From contig OZ241334.1 in NCBI GenBank assembly GCA_965200035.1, forward strand, positions 2,294,001 through 2,358,000: DNA of 64,000 nucleotides. Direction: 5' to 3'. Source of the DNA: UBA1952 sp965200035. Its GTDB lineage: Bacteria; Bacteroidota; Bacteroidia; Chitinophagales; Chitinophagaceae. Shown piece by piece: positions 36,941 through 45,265 of this stretch. Every line of letters starts with the position of its first letter. The first letter of the stretch is position 1. A model generated the notes under the pieces. The model was given only the letters and a program-made list of their open reading frames with translations. It was not told where the DNA came from and did no database searches. The position numbers were made by a program, and so were the translations under genes.

Positions 36941-37336
36941 TTAAAGTTTAAGGGCGAACTGATTGCGCTTGGCAGTCGCCAGCATTTGAAATAGCTCGTC
37001 ATCTTCAACAATATAGCGCCGGATGCGCGCGGCTTCGGCATAGATGGACATCGGATATCTGCCGGTGAAATGTTCGTCACGTTCGACGGTTAAGCCTAGC
37101 GGCGTTTCAATGCTGGCCAGCTCATTCAGATCGATATAGCCTAATTCAGGGAAGCCATGATTGAGGTCACACAAGCCGAAGGCCAGCGGTGCGGTTTGGT
37201 CGATCTCATTCAGCAGCCAGGTGCAGCCTGTACCGGGGATAAAGAGCTTGACAACCGGTACATGATCCTTGTCGCAATTGGCAGGCTTGCCGTTTTCGAT
37301 CAGTTGATTGTATTGTTCTAGGGTAAAGAGTTTCAT
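36941..37336 (-). CDS. DUF2958 family protein
   Basis: The start at ATG 37336 is preferred over the longer frame (to 37489) because the family begins MKLFTLEQYNQLIENG, and AAGGACA lies about 6 bases upstream. About 131 residues with the family core VVKLFIPGTGCTWLL, FGLCDLNHGFPELGYIDL and the tail FTGRYPMSIYAEAA. DUF2958 proteins are typical of conjugative plasmids and integrative elements; function unknown. It is the last gene of the minus-strand mobilisation block. A hairpin at 37437-37462 separates it from the next gene upstream. Confidence 0.82.
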   Translation of the reverse strand: MKLFTLEQYNQLIENGKPANCDKDHVPVVKLFIPGTGCTWLLNEIDQTAPLAFGLCDLNHGFPELGYIDLNELASIETPLGLTVERDEHFTGRYPMSIYAEAARIRRYIVEDDELFQMLATAKRNQFALKL

Positions 37337-37436
37337 TGTTGTGTCCTTATCGTTGGTGGTTGTTGAAACAAAAACGCCCCGGAACCGAAGTCCCGAAGCG
37401 TTAGATGCCTGCAAAAATTTTGGGTGGGGCGGGCAA

Positions 37437-37462
37437 AAGGCCTCCTGCTTCCAAGAGGCCTT
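37437..37462 (-). terminator. hairpin in the leader of the DUF2958 gene
   Basis: AAGGCCTC (37437-37444) pairs with GAGGCCTT (37455-37462) around a 10-base loop; on the minus strand it is followed by TTTTGCC. It could terminate transcription from the upstream mobilisation genes. Confidence 0.5.
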
Positions 37463-37578
37463 CAGGCGAAAATTATTGTTGGCGGACACCGCGCCTTCGG
37501 TTAGTTTCTTCGTTGATTAAACCCCCAAACAGTAAGGACAAATCAGCAATTAAAGGACTGCACCAATTACGTTGATCG

Positions 37579-37809
37579 CTATTTCATCCTCGGCTTTGTA
37601 CTCTGTTGCATCGCCTGGCTCTGTTGCAGGGCTTGTTTGAATACTTCCCGCTCGTGGGCTTGCTTGCCCTGTGCAATGCCCTGAAAATAGGGATTGTCCT
37701 AGGGCGTATGCTGCACGAGCTTTTTCATCAGATCCGGTTCATAGCGGCTTAAAAGATAGCCGTCATTATAACCATTAATGTAGCGCTCCTCTTGTTTTTG
37801 ATCGTCCAT
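37579..37809 (-). pseudogene. small mobile-element protein gene interrupted by an in-frame TAG
   Basis: From ATG 37809 the frame reads MDDQKQEERYINGYNDGYLL and continues for 36 codons to a TAG at 37699-37701. The same frame then continues with sensible protein sequence (DNPYFQGIAQGKQAHEREVF) to a stop at 37579-37581. A single codon change explains the break. The 77-codon length and the YINGYNDGYLL style match small proteins often found beside excisionase-like genes in Bacteroidota elements. It lies 2 bases after the HTH gene, so it was part of that operon. Readthrough is possible but not shown. Confidence 0.65.
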
Positions 37810-37811
37810 CT

Positions 37812-38081
37812 TTAAAAGGTGTTTTTAGCGTGTTTCTCCAAATACAGATTGATCGAATCTGCATCGTATAAAATGATTTTCTTTTCAGGCTGCGAAAAGC
37901 GGATAAGCCCTTCGTCGCGCATTTTTTGCAGGGTCGTCTTGCTGGTGATCCGCAGCTTTTTCATCGCCTCAGTGCCGGAGATCCATTTATCCTCACGGAT
38001 ATCCTGCTGCGATTTTATCTGTTCGATCACCTTGCCAAGCAAGGCGTAAAAAGCGGTGTCCTCAAGGCATATTACTTCCAT
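37812..38081 (-). CDS. helix-turn-helix (excisionase/MerR-like) DNA-binding protein
   Basis: A protein of 89 residues. The central ISGTEAMKKLRITSKTTLQKM followed by RDEGLIRFSQ is the winged-helix signature of Bacteroidota excisionase-like HTH proteins (HTH_17). Such proteins act as excisionases or regulators in integrative elements. It is co-directional with the interrupted small gene and the mobilisation genes. Its target is unknown; the arm-like repeats near the attachment sites are one candidate. Confidence 0.85.
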   Translation of the reverse strand: MEVICLEDTAFYALLGKVIEQIKSQQDIREDKWISGTEAMKKLRITSKTTLQKMRDEGLIRFSQPEKKIILYDADSINLYLEKHAKNTF

Positions 38082-38105
38082 AACTTAAAATGTTTTTTAA
38101 AATGA

Positions 38106-38639
38106 TCATAGTTTTGGCTTATGCGTGATATGCTGCTGTTCCTGCTTCATCGCATTAAGCTTGGCCGTAAATTTTTCCCGGTCTGTCTGCGGTGGCTTTT
38201 GCCCGGAGGACGAGTCTGATTGCGGCGCTTTCTGTTGCTGAGTTGGCTTTGTCTGTTCCCGCTGCGACCTTAGTTTTTGCAAAAAGTCGTTGCGATCCTG
38301 TTGCGGTTTGGCATCGGGATTTTTTTGTTGCCCGTCCTGCTTGTCTTGACCCTGTTGTTGCTCCTGATAGCCATGCGCCGTTGCGATCTTTTTTGCCTGT
38401 TCGTTATATTGCGCCTGCATCGGTTTTAAAGCCTCGTCGACCGTCAATTGTTTGCTCTGGCCGGTCAGCTTGTTCCAGTCCCGTTGAAACGCCTGCTTTT
38501 GGACAAACGTTGTTTGCAAAAAAGTAGCGCGTTCGTCCTGATACTGTTTGCCGAGATTTTCTAAAATCGCCTGTCCTTCGTAATCACTGCCCTGATGATA
38601 TTTTTTCATGAAATCAGGAATATTCGGTTGCTGCTCCAT
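38106..38639 (-). CDS. Gln-rich accessory protein of the mobilisation block
   Basis: A 177-residue protein. The N-terminal helical part (MKKYHQGSDYEGQAILENLG) is followed by a Gln/Lys/Asp-rich, probably disordered region with coiled-coil character. No domain is recognised. Position between the HTH gene and other element genes, and its composition, suggest an accessory protein of mobile elements. It is divergent from the 38702-39106 gene, with 62 bases between their starts. Confidence 0.6.
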   Translation of the reverse strand: MEQQPNIPDFMKKYHQGSDYEGQAILENLGKQYQDERATFLQTTFVQKQAFQRDWNKLTGQSKQLTVDEALKPMQAQYNEQAKKIATAHGYQEQQQGQDKQDGQQKNPDAKPQQDRNDFLQKLRSQREQTKPTQQQKAPQSDSSSGQKPPQTDREKFTAKLNAMKQEQQHITHKPKL

Positions 38640-38701
38640 TTCGGTTGATTTTTATAAATAGTTATGATATGATTTGAATACAAAATTTTAGGTGCGTTGT
38701 C

Positions 38702-39106
38702 ATGTGTGCTCATTTGTCTGCTGCTTTGAATCAGGAAAACGATCCGCGCTATCTGTATGGGTCGGCTTTCAATGACCATTATCTTCTTTGCGATCCTGCC
38801 ACGCTGCCCCGCTACGGCCACCTGGCGCGAAAAGCTATGATGCGTTATGCTGGTGACTTGTATAATCCGCACATTCACGGCATCACTCACGAAGTGTTTC
38901 TGCGCCGGATGATCAAAGAGTTCATCGCTTATAAGGTGCTTTATAAAACCGCTGCCTATGATTGGGAATGGATCGATCATTCATTGCGTAAATATTTCAG
39001 CGGGTGCTTTGAGATTGACCTTCCTTACGACCAGAAACGCATTGATGCCGGTTTAAAAGACGGGGCAAAAGCACCGTTACTGATTGAATGGGTTAACGTG
39101 AACTAA
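38702..39106 (+). CDS. hypothetical protein (134 aa), opposite to the mobilisation genes
   Basis: A mostly helical, aromatic-rich soluble protein (MMRYAGDLYNPHIHGITHEVF, split by His residues) with no signal peptide. No family is recognised. It is the only plus-strand gene in the block 36.9-44.4 kb. Its stop overlaps that of the convergent 439-aa gene by 4 bases. The reverse-strand frame across it is a shadow. Confidence 0.65.
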   Translation: MCAHLSAALNQENDPRYLYGSAFNDHYLLCDPATLPRYGHLARKAMMRYAGDLYNPHIHGITHEVFLRRMIKEFIAYKVLYKTAAYDWEWIDHSLRKYFSGCFEIDLPYDQKRIDAGLKDGAKAPLLIEWVNVN

Positions 39107-40422
39107 CCTGGCTTTGGCCGTGGTCCGGATTGATGGTTACGCTCCCGAAGGGCTTTTAGCTGCGCCTTAAAATCCTCCGCTGTTGCCTGTGCCTTTTCAC
39201 CGGCGGGCTGCTGTGACAACGAGGCTTTATAAGTGTCCACTTCGCGTTGATAGTTATCGACCTCCCTAAGCTGACGATCTCTGGTGCTGAGGGGCACCTG
39301 CATATTCTGTCTCGCGTAAAAATATTCGACAACATTGTGCGATACCATCAGGTTACGCCAGCTCTGAAATTCATTTTTCAGGTCGTCTTCATCCAGCGTC
39401 TTCCACCCGTCCGGCCGGACTTCGGGCTTTTCATTGTCCCATTTGGCTTTAAATTCAGCGAAAGCCTTGTCCATGCGCCGCTGCGTTGCCGGCGGAATTG
39501 CTTCTTTGATGTTGTAATGGTATTCCAGGGCAATGAGATCCTGTTCCGTTTTTAATTCCTGCCATTGCACATTTCTGACCATTTGAGAAACCTTTGTCTC
39601 ATAAGTTTCTTCCGGGATCGGTCTATGATCTTCTATCGCCGAACCGGCGTCACGGTTAGGTATCAGCCCATCTGTTTCATCGCCGCTTTCCGTTGATCCG
39701 GGGACTGATTTCTGGGCCGTACCATTATCTACTGCATCTTCATATCGCGGCCTCCCTTCGAGCAGGGATTTCTGAAATAAGCGATAGGTTTCGGTCTCTT
39801 CCTGGAAACCTTGTTTGTCCTTTGCCATCTGTTCTATCGATGTTTGGGGGATATACTCAGCCCGCTGGTAATGCATCCTGATAATTTCGTGCTGTCTGGT
39901 CAGATCCTGCATGCTCTCCGCTTCCTGCTCCAGATCATCATCATCCAGCGTTCTTCGCTGCTGGGGTTCTTTTCCGTCATAGCGATCCCGCAGCTCAAGT
40001 AAACGCTTGGCAAAGCGCTGCTGCGTGGCCGCCGGTACAGGTTCATCCCTCACTTCATAAAAACTTGTGACGGCTTCTTTTTCATCAAGCGCGTGCGCAA
40101 TTTCCTCTTTCAGCCCGTCATCTGCCTGCGTCTGTCGGTACATATCCTCCAGCATCGCTTCCGTCTCCTGATCTTCGGTTTGTTCCTGCTGTCTTGCGGT
40201 CAGCGTTTTCGCCTGACGGCCTCTGCCGCCCCATTCATCGATCCATGCCTGGCGGTCGCGCGCTATCTTGTTGCGTTCCTGAAACGGCAGATGCGCATCG
40301 ATCATGCCGAAGCGCTTGCGGATCTCTATTTCGCCGGTAATAAGGTCGTCAAGCGCCATCGCTTGCATAACGTCGAAGGTTTCCCATTCACGTTGGTGTT
40401 GGTTTAATAGTTCTTCATTCAT
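39103..40422 (-). CDS. acidic repeat protein of the mobilisation block (439 aa)
   Basis: A soluble, highly charged, helical protein containing an internal duplication of about 110 residues. One copy runs from FYEVRDEPVPAATQQRFAK through RTLDDDDLEQE to the QTSIEQMAKD segment. The other runs from YHYNIKEAIPPATQRRMDK through KTLDEDDLKNE to QVPLSTRDRQL. A third partial copy may form the N-terminus. There are no catalytic motifs and no signal peptide. It lies downstream of the relaxase and is probably co-transcribed; a relaxosome or accessory role is possible but unsupported. Confidence 0.65.
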   Translation of the reverse strand: MNEELLNQHQREWETFDVMQAMALDDLITGEIEIRKRFGMIDAHLPFQERNKIARDRQAWIDEWGGRGRQAKTLTARQQEQTEDQETEAMLEDMYRQTQADDGLKEEIAHALDEKEAVTSFYEVRDEPVPAATQQRFAKRLLELRDRYDGKEPQQRRTLDDDDLEQEAESMQDLTRQHEIIRMHYQRAEYIPQTSIEQMAKDKQGFQEETETYRLFQKSLLEGRPRYEDAVDNGTAQKSVPGSTESGDETDGLIPNRDAGSAIEDHRPIPEETYETKVSQMVRNVQWQELKTEQDLIALEYHYNIKEAIPPATQRRMDKAFAEFKAKWDNEKPEVRPDGWKTLDEDDLKNEFQSWRNLMVSHNVVEYFYARQNMQVPLSTRDRQLREVDNYQREVDTYKASLSQQPAGEKAQATAEDFKAQLKALRERNHQSGPRPKPG

Positions 40423-40453
40423 AAGCTATTGTTGATAGAGTATGCGCTTTTGG

Positions 40454-40801
40454 TTAATTCAGGTGAATGAACGTCGGATCATCATTCGGCAGCATGCCGC
40501 TCCAATAGACTTCAATCGCCTCTCCTTTCAATTCCGCTTTGAAAGCCTTCTCCGGTCGGTAAGACACGAGCACATAGCGGGATGATTTACGGATCACCGG
40601 CTCCTTCATGACCCGGCCCCGCACATTGTCTTGTAGATGTCTTTCCGGCGGGATGTTGGGTGCTCTAAGGGTCATCAACGTCCTTGTCGCTCTTATTAAC
40701 CGGATTGACTGCTTTAGCTCGCGGCGCTGAACCAGCATCAGACCTGTCTGTGCAGCCAGCGTCACACCAAGCATAATGATAAATTCTATGAGGTAATCCA
40801 T
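40454..40801 (-). CDS. small membrane-anchored protein (115 aa)
   Basis: One N-terminal membrane helix (about residues 3-22, LIEFIIMLGVTLAAQTGLML) is followed by a basic, beta-rich domain ending near VYWSGMLPND. It sits 17 bases after the relaxase stop and 31 bases before the repeat protein, in one run. No family is recognised. Confidence 0.6.
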   Translation of the reverse strand: MDYLIEFIIMLGVTLAAQTGLMLVQRRELKQSIRLIRATRTLMTLRAPNIPPERHLQDNVRGRVMKEPVIRKSSRYVLVSYRPEKAFKAELKGEAIEVYWSGMLPNDDPTFIHLN

Positions 40802-40818
40802 CGTTCTTGTATTTGGCG

Positions 40819-41706
40819 TTAGTGCATCCTCGGTCCCTTGGGCCGCTGTTGTTGCTTTTGGTGCATTTTTGTAAGGTTCTCCATGAAAGCATTGCGCAGG
40901 GCATTTTCATTTCCCGGCACTGTTTCTTTTTCCTGTCTTGCTTTTTGACCGGTGACGGCTTCCTGTGTTCTGATAAAGGCAATTGCTTCCCGTTCATTTG
41001 GCAGGACAATATCCCGGAACCGGTCACGGACCTCTTTGGTTTTGATGCCGTTCAGATGGCGCACCAGATTGAAAGCACGACCCTTCTGATTGACGACCAT
41101 AAACGGGATACGGTCATAGCCGGACGCAATCACATAGCCTTGCTTTTTCGCATCGTTCAAAAACGTCATAGCGTTCGTGCTTTGGGTCCATAACGCCGTC
41201 AGGTCCTGTTTCACCGTGGCGTGATCGGGGTTGCGCCGTGATGTCGGCTTCAGGTTAAAGACCTGTTCCAACTTCGCCCGTGCCTTATCCTGCTTGCGGT
41301 AGTTGTGATCAATGGGGATCATTTTGGATTTTTCATGGTCGTATCTTTCAAACGCAACATGGATATGCCGCCTGCCGTGTTTTTGGTGTAAGACAATCGC
41401 CCTGCGTTGGCAGCTAAATCCAATTTCTTCCGCCAGGATATCCGCCGCCATTAGCCAATCTGCGTCACGTATCACAAGGCTGGCTTCGTCAGGTGGGTTA
41501 ATTGTCGCGTGGTAAATGCCCTGTCTGCTTTTGGTCAGCAATTCATTCCGTGAAAAGTCTTTTAGCAGCTCTTTTAAATCAGTCTCGTCAAAATCCGCCA
41601 TGCCATCTACGTCAAGAATCCGCACCTCCTCGTTTTCGCCCATCTCAGTCAGATAAGCCGCTAACTGACGGCCATGACCTCTAATCTTTGACTTGATGAC
41701 TGCCAT
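40819..41706 (-). CDS. relaxase/mobilisation nuclease (MOB-P-like)
   Basis: The protein has 295 residues. The N-terminal relaxase domain has the metal-binding motif III His114-x-His116 (GRRHIHVAFERYD), an upstream His107/His110 and the conserved ARRAI/VLHQKH surroundings. Relaxases nick oriT and lead the strand into the recipient. Its start overlaps the MobC-like gene by 26 bases. The candidate oriT hairpins lie upstream of MobC. The C-terminal part (TKEVRDRFRDIVLPNEREAI) is helical and of unknown function. Confidence 0.85.
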   Translation of the reverse strand: MAVIKSKIRGHGRQLAAYLTEMGENEEVRILDVDGMADFDETDLKELLKDFSRNELLTKSRQGIYHATINPPDEASLVIRDADWLMAADILAEEIGFSCQRRAIVLHQKHGRRHIHVAFERYDHEKSKMIPIDHNYRKQDKARAKLEQVFNLKPTSRRNPDHATVKQDLTALWTQSTNAMTFLNDAKKQGYVIASGYDRIPFMVVNQKGRAFNLVRHLNGIKTKEVRDRFRDIVLPNEREAIAFIRTQEAVTGQKARQEKETVPGNENALRNAFMENLTKMHQKQQQRPKGPRMH

Positions 41707-42068
41707 GATCGAGCCTCTCTCTGATTTGGATCGTGACTGTTTTCACTTGCTCTATGATGTACATCACTGATTCAACTGGTAACGCCACATTCTCCGTATC
41801 CTGCTTTCTGTTCAATTGCCTAGCTATCTGATTTAACAGCGAGCCTACCTTACCGTGCGATGCCAACAGGCGAAGCAACACTTCGCGGTCTGGCGAAGGC
41901 TTTCTTAGCAGCGGTTTCGCACCTACTATTTTTGCCCTGATCCAGTCAGAGATTGTTAGCCCTGCATTGGCCGCAAACTGTTCCACTTGTTTTCGCTCTG
42001 CCACTGTGACGCGCACACGCACCGAAACACTGCGTCTTGCGCTACCATTTTTGGGGGATTGTGCCATG
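41681..42068 (-). CDS. MobC-like relaxosome accessory protein
   Basis: The start at ATG 42068 (MAQSPKNGSARRSVSVRV) is more natural than the upstream frame start, which adds a Cys-rich leader. About 128 residues with an N-terminal basic region and a ribbon-helix-helix-like VTVAERKQVEQFAANAGLTI, then helical GSLLNQIARQLNR, typical of MobC/bacterial mobilisation proteins that open oriT DNA for the relaxase. It overlaps the relaxase start and lies next to the hairpin-rich candidate oriT. Confidence 0.8.
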
Positions 42069-42136
42069 GTTCTTTGTTTCAAATACTGAAAGCGAGAGTG
42101 TCCAGAGAGAGCGCAGCATCTCTTTGGCAAGACAGT

Positions 42137-42313
42137 TTGTCCTCACGTCCCTGCAAGGATGTGGGACAAGCTATGTCTTGCGAGGGTAGCTTAGATACCC
42201 TCCCGCTTACTTAAAAGCAACCGGCGCAGTCTGCAACGCACATTGCGATGCTTCGTTGGCCGTGGCAGCATCCTGTCGTTTGTCATTAGACGAACGAGAC
42301 AGGACAGGCCACG
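42137..42313. other. hairpin-rich candidate oriT between the mobC-like and coupling-protein genes
   Basis: Three inverted repeats are visible. 42137-42169 is a near-perfect hairpin (TTGTCC...GGACAA outside, CACGTCC/GGATGTG inside, loop CTGCAA). 42182-42202 pairs GAGGGTA with TACCCTC. 42261-42313 is a long broken hairpin (CGTGGC/GCCACG, TCCTGTC/GACAGGA, GTTTGTC/GACGAAC, loop ATTA). CATCCTGT within the last one (42269-42276) fits the MOB-P nick consensus YATCCTG|Y. No coding sequence occupies 42069-42349. The oriT role is inferred from position. Confidence 0.55.
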
Positions 42314-42349
42314 AAAAGAAAATAAGCATCTGTCAAACTGACGCCAGAA

Positions 42350-44197
42350 CTACTTACTATTCTTGATATAGGGATTGGGATCGTAGATCGGCTTGCCATC
42401 TTTCATCAGCGCCGGGTTGAAGTAATAAGGTGCTTTGGGCACCAGTATCGCATTATTCTCGCCCGTGAAGATGAACATCTCCTCTTTTGAAAAACCCCGA
42501 ACCTCATCCGGGGTACCCAGATCTCTCTTTGTATTCTCAACCTTCAATACATTGCCCAGCCAATCCCGTTGAAAAACTGTATCGGTCGTTGTTCCGAGCG
42601 CCTTGCTTACGTATTCGCAGGTGAAGTTGTCCTTGAGACTGAAATACTGGCGGACCGCGCAGTTTGCGATGATACTCTCCCACAGATCGCCATAGAGGGA
42701 TTTTATCTGCGAAAGGTCTTGATAAACGAGCCACATTGTAATGTTGAATCCGGCATAGGCGGCAAGCGCAGTGGGGAATTCACTTACTGCACCTAAAAAG
42801 GCCGCTTCATCGATTATAAACGTGACCTTCTCACGCGGCGTTCTTACCACTGCGCGAAGCATGCTGACCGTCACCAGTCGCATGAGTGCAGATTGGCTTC
42901 TCAACTTGTCGGCAGGAATGGTAAAAAACACCACGGTATTTCCATCTGCTAAAGTGGCTGGTGAAAAGCCGGAGACGATGGTTTTTTGGATCGCCTGTGA
43001 CTTCAGGAAGCTGGTGGCCTCCAAGGCGTTTGACAGGATGCTGCTGAACGTTTCCGGGCTTGCCATTTGTTTTAAAATCTCATTGGCTGCCTGGCGTATG
43101 GCTTCGCCATTCACAGGATGAGTGCTGGTGGCCATATCAGCTAACAAGTTGTCCCAATCTTCACCGACCAGGCGGCACATTTTCCACAGGTCAGTTAGCG
43201 TGGGCTTTTGGTACTTCTCGCTGCACACCAGGTGAAGCAACAACCCGGAAATAAGGTTACGCGCTGAGTCCGTGAAAAAAGAATTATGATCATTGGCCTT
43301 GGGAGGCAAAAGCATCTCCACCATAATCCCAACGTCATCGATGAGGTGGGATGATTTTCCATCAGATAGTATATCCAGCGGATTGTAGGTGTCGCTTCCT
43401 GTGATATTGTCCTTTAAAAGTTCCCATGGATTCAGGATGACCACCTTCTTCCCCATCTCCCGTAAGGCGCGGCTGCATATCGCCGCCAGTTCCCCTTTAG
43501 GATCGATCACGAAAAATGACCCCAGGTAACCGCCAATGCCAAGCAAGGCATTGACAATAAGATTAGCGGATTTGCCACCTCTGGAACCTGCAAAAGTGCA
43601 GACGTGCCCCTTGTCTGCCAGTGTCATATCGCCGCCGATGAATAATCCGGATCGATCCGTATATTCTGCCACATCGTCCCGGTCAGCATACCTGGCCGAG
43701 CCGTGCTGGTTAATTTCGAGAAGCAGGTTGCTATACCCGATGTACCACCTCCGGAAAACCTTATAGGCGGCTATTGAAATTATAAAATTGGTCAGGCAGT
43801 AAATGATTGCGACTTTGAACGCAGAGAAATCGCTTGAAAGCAAATGACGCAGCAGGCAGACGGCTACGATGAAGAGCGTCCAGACGAAAATAACGCCCAG
43901 CGCCATCGAGAACTTTACAATGAAGGGCAGGTTGTTCATTCTCGGCGCTTCTCCCTTAATGTACATGAAGCGCTTGTAAGCCCGTACATAGCCTATCAGC
44001 AGCCCTACCATCGTGACCGGCAGGAAGACCGTGCCGATCAGAACCATCAATAATTTAGCGACCGCCGCCGGCTTAGGGTAGATCATCAGCAACTGCCGTA
44101 ACTCAACCGGAAAGGTTTCGGGATTGAGTCCGATCATGTCAGTAAAATCCTTCCATCCATTTCTAGCCTGGATAGGATCATTATTTTGTTGTTTCAT
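42350..44197 (-). CDS. type IV coupling protein (VirD4/TraG family)
   Basis: The 615 residues include three N-terminal membrane helices (about 46-70, 93-118, 126-146), Walker A GSRGGKS at 204-210, the FVIDPKGELAAICSRAL region, FTDSARNLISGLLLHL, and Walker B-like VTFIIDEAAFLG. It would bring the relaxase-bound DNA to a mating channel. No VirB/Tra mating-pore genes are in the island, so the channel must come from another element. Translation overlaps the upstream 58-aa gene by 17 bases. Confidence 0.92.
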   Translation of the reverse strand: MKQQNNDPIQARNGWKDFTDMIGLNPETFPVELRQLLMIYPKPAAVAKLLMVLIGTVFLPVTMVGLLIGYVRAYKRFMYIKGEAPRMNNLPFIVKFSMALGVIFVWTLFIVAVCLLRHLLSSDFSAFKVAIIYCLTNFIISIAAYKVFRRWYIGYSNLLLEINQHGSARYADRDDVAEYTDRSGLFIGGDMTLADKGHVCTFAGSRGGKSANLIVNALLGIGGYLGSFFVIDPKGELAAICSRALREMGKKVVILNPWELLKDNITGSDTYNPLDILSDGKSSHLIDDVGIMVEMLLPPKANDHNSFFTDSARNLISGLLLHLVCSEKYQKPTLTDLWKMCRLVGEDWDNLLADMATSTHPVNGEAIRQAANEILKQMASPETFSSILSNALEATSFLKSQAIQKTIVSGFSPATLADGNTVVFFTIPADKLRSQSALMRLVTVSMLRAVVRTPREKVTFIIDEAAFLGAVSEFPTALAAYAGFNITMWLVYQDLSQIKSLYGDLWESIIANCAVRQYFSLKDNFTCEYVSKALGTTTDTVFQRDWLGNVLKVENTKRDLGTPDEVRGFSKEEMFIFTGENNAILVPKAPYYFNPALMKDGKPIYDPNPYIKNSK

Positions 44198-44357
44198 TGT
44201 TTGAAATTTTTGTTGGTTGTTCCGGTGCAGCCGTTTTAATCACAGGCAGATCTTCGATGTAGGCTTTCCAGCCCTGGAGAGTCAGTCGCTGAAAAATCTT
44301 CCTTTCCGTTTGGGAGGCGTGTATATCGAATGCCAGTAATGGCGGTGGCTGTTCCAT
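44181..44357 (-). CDS. 58-aa protein upstream of the coupling protein
   Basis: The frame from ATG 44357 reads MEQPPPLLAFDIHASQTERK and then a short helical segment (IFQRLTLQGWKAYIEDLP), ending inside the start of the coupling-protein gene (17-base overlap). Overlap, direction and composition support a real small gene expressed with the coupling protein. Function unknown. Confidence 0.6.
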   Translation of the reverse strand: MEQPPPLLAFDIHASQTERKIFQRLTLQGWKAYIEDLPVIKTAAPEQPTKISNNETTK

Positions 44358-44428
44358 TTGAGATTTGTTTTTTACAATTAAGGATCGGCTTTGAATTGGC
44401 AGGGGTAGCTAGCATACCCCTGCCGTTT

Positions 44429-44638
44429 TCATCCGTCCTCTTTAGCTCTTCTTTTTATCGAGGTGGTTTTTGCAGGAATCATACCCGCGAACTTTACTGC
44501 CGTTCGAATTGAACCCATTGCTGGAATCGATTCGGATACTAGTTGATCCATTGACCACTTGTTTGGGTTGCTGGATGATTGTGAGAAGCCTGCGCTGTTG
44601 AGGTTCTTTTCGGTCTTTGACCATTGATCTTTGTTCAT
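44429..44638 (-). CDS. small hypothetical protein (69 aa), possibly coding
   Basis: The frame from ATG 44638 encodes a polar Ser/Asn-rich protein with Trp motifs (KDQWSKTEKNLNSAGFSQSS, NPNKWSMDQL). An overlapping frame (44442-44624) is an alternative; neither has a recognised family. The same strand and spacing as the mobilisation genes make it plausible. Confidence 0.4.
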   Translation of the reverse strand: MNKDQWSKTEKNLNSAGFSQSSSNPNKWSMDQLVSESIPAMGSIRTAVKFAGMIPAKTTSIKRRAKEDG

Positions 44639-44747
44639 TTTGTTGGTTTTAAATTGTTAGGCAATTGAGTTTTTATTTGTATTCATGTGGCTCCTGCAGT
44701 AGCCGATGTAAAGGTGCATGCAGGGCAATAGCGTATCCAAACGTTTA

Positions 44748-44771
44748 GAATTCTGGGAATTCTCAGAATTC
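44748..44771. promoter_or_regulatory. three GAATTC repeats at 9-base period, candidate operator
   Basis: GAATTC occurs at 44748, 44757 and 44766, embedded in AGAATTCTg-type half palindromes. The cluster lies in the divergent intergenic region between the minus-strand mobilisation block and the plus-strand STAND locus, where a regulator site is expected. Confidence 0.4.
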
Positions 44772-44827
44772 CATTTATTCCCCCCCAATTAGCCATTTAG
44801 GGCAGCATATCTGATAAAATATTTGGC

Positions 44828-44856
44828 TTGACATATGCAACCGACATTAGTACAAT
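44828..44856 (+). promoter_or_regulatory. sigma70-like promoter TTGACA-17-TACAAT
   Basis: TTGACA (44828-44833) and TACAAT (44851-44856) are separated by 17 bases and stand 31 bases before the ATG at 44887. This is the proteobacterial-type consensus, not the Bacteroidota TTG/TAnnTTTG pattern. Chance occurrence in a 64-kb window is not negligible. Confidence 0.45.
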
Positions 44857-44886
44857 ATCTTTTTAGATAATGTGTTGGGTCTTCAA

Positions 44887-45198
44887 ATGGCTGTAAATGA
44901 ATTCGCTAAAAACAGAGATTTTATGCTTCCGGCAAAACGCAAGTCTGCTGGTCAAAAAGACTTGAAAAAATTTATTTCACTTTATGGTGAAGAAGTAGCA
45001 AAAGGGTATTTGCTAGCTTTTCATGACCTGTTGCCAAGGCTCATTAATATTTTTGAAGGGGTCAGTCATGCAACAATGAAAAACCAAGGCTATGATCTCT
45101 GCACCCAAATGGAGAGCCTGCTGGAGCTGCAAACGAAGTCCGACTTTGACGCAAAATCGGAATCAGGCACGATTCAAGAGCCACCATCGCCACAGTAA
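44887..45198 (+). CDS. small protein upstream of the STAND NTPase gene
   Basis: About 103 residues from the ATG at 44887 (a TTG at 44872 would add five). Helical protein (KDLKKFISLYGEEVAKGYLL, HDLLPRLINIFEGV) with an acidic, Pro-containing tail; no signal peptide. It precedes the STAND gene by 67 bases on the same strand and may be co-transcribed from the promoter-like sequence upstream. No family is recognised; a partner or sensor function with the NTPase is only inference. Confidence 0.6.
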   Translation: MAVNEFAKNRDFMLPAKRKSAGQKDLKKFISLYGEEVAKGYLLAFHDLLPRLINIFEGVSHATMKNQGYDLCTQMESLLELQTKSDFDAKSESGTIQEPPSPQ

Positions 45199-45265
45199 AT
45201 TAGCCAACCGAGTCTTTTGGGGCGCCTTCCGAAATAAATGTTTCGGATTACTTAGTTTTATTACT

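Noticed and set aside
36941..44357. Self-transmissible conjugative element
   Set aside because: Only relaxase, accessory and coupling-protein genes are present; no VirB4/TraG-pore or other mating-channel genes were found in the island.
45092..45265. N-terminal extension of the STAND NTPase to 45092
   Set aside because: It overlaps the 44887-45198 gene in another frame and encodes a Lys/Arg/His/Ser-rich stretch unlike a protein domain; ATG 45266 is more likely.
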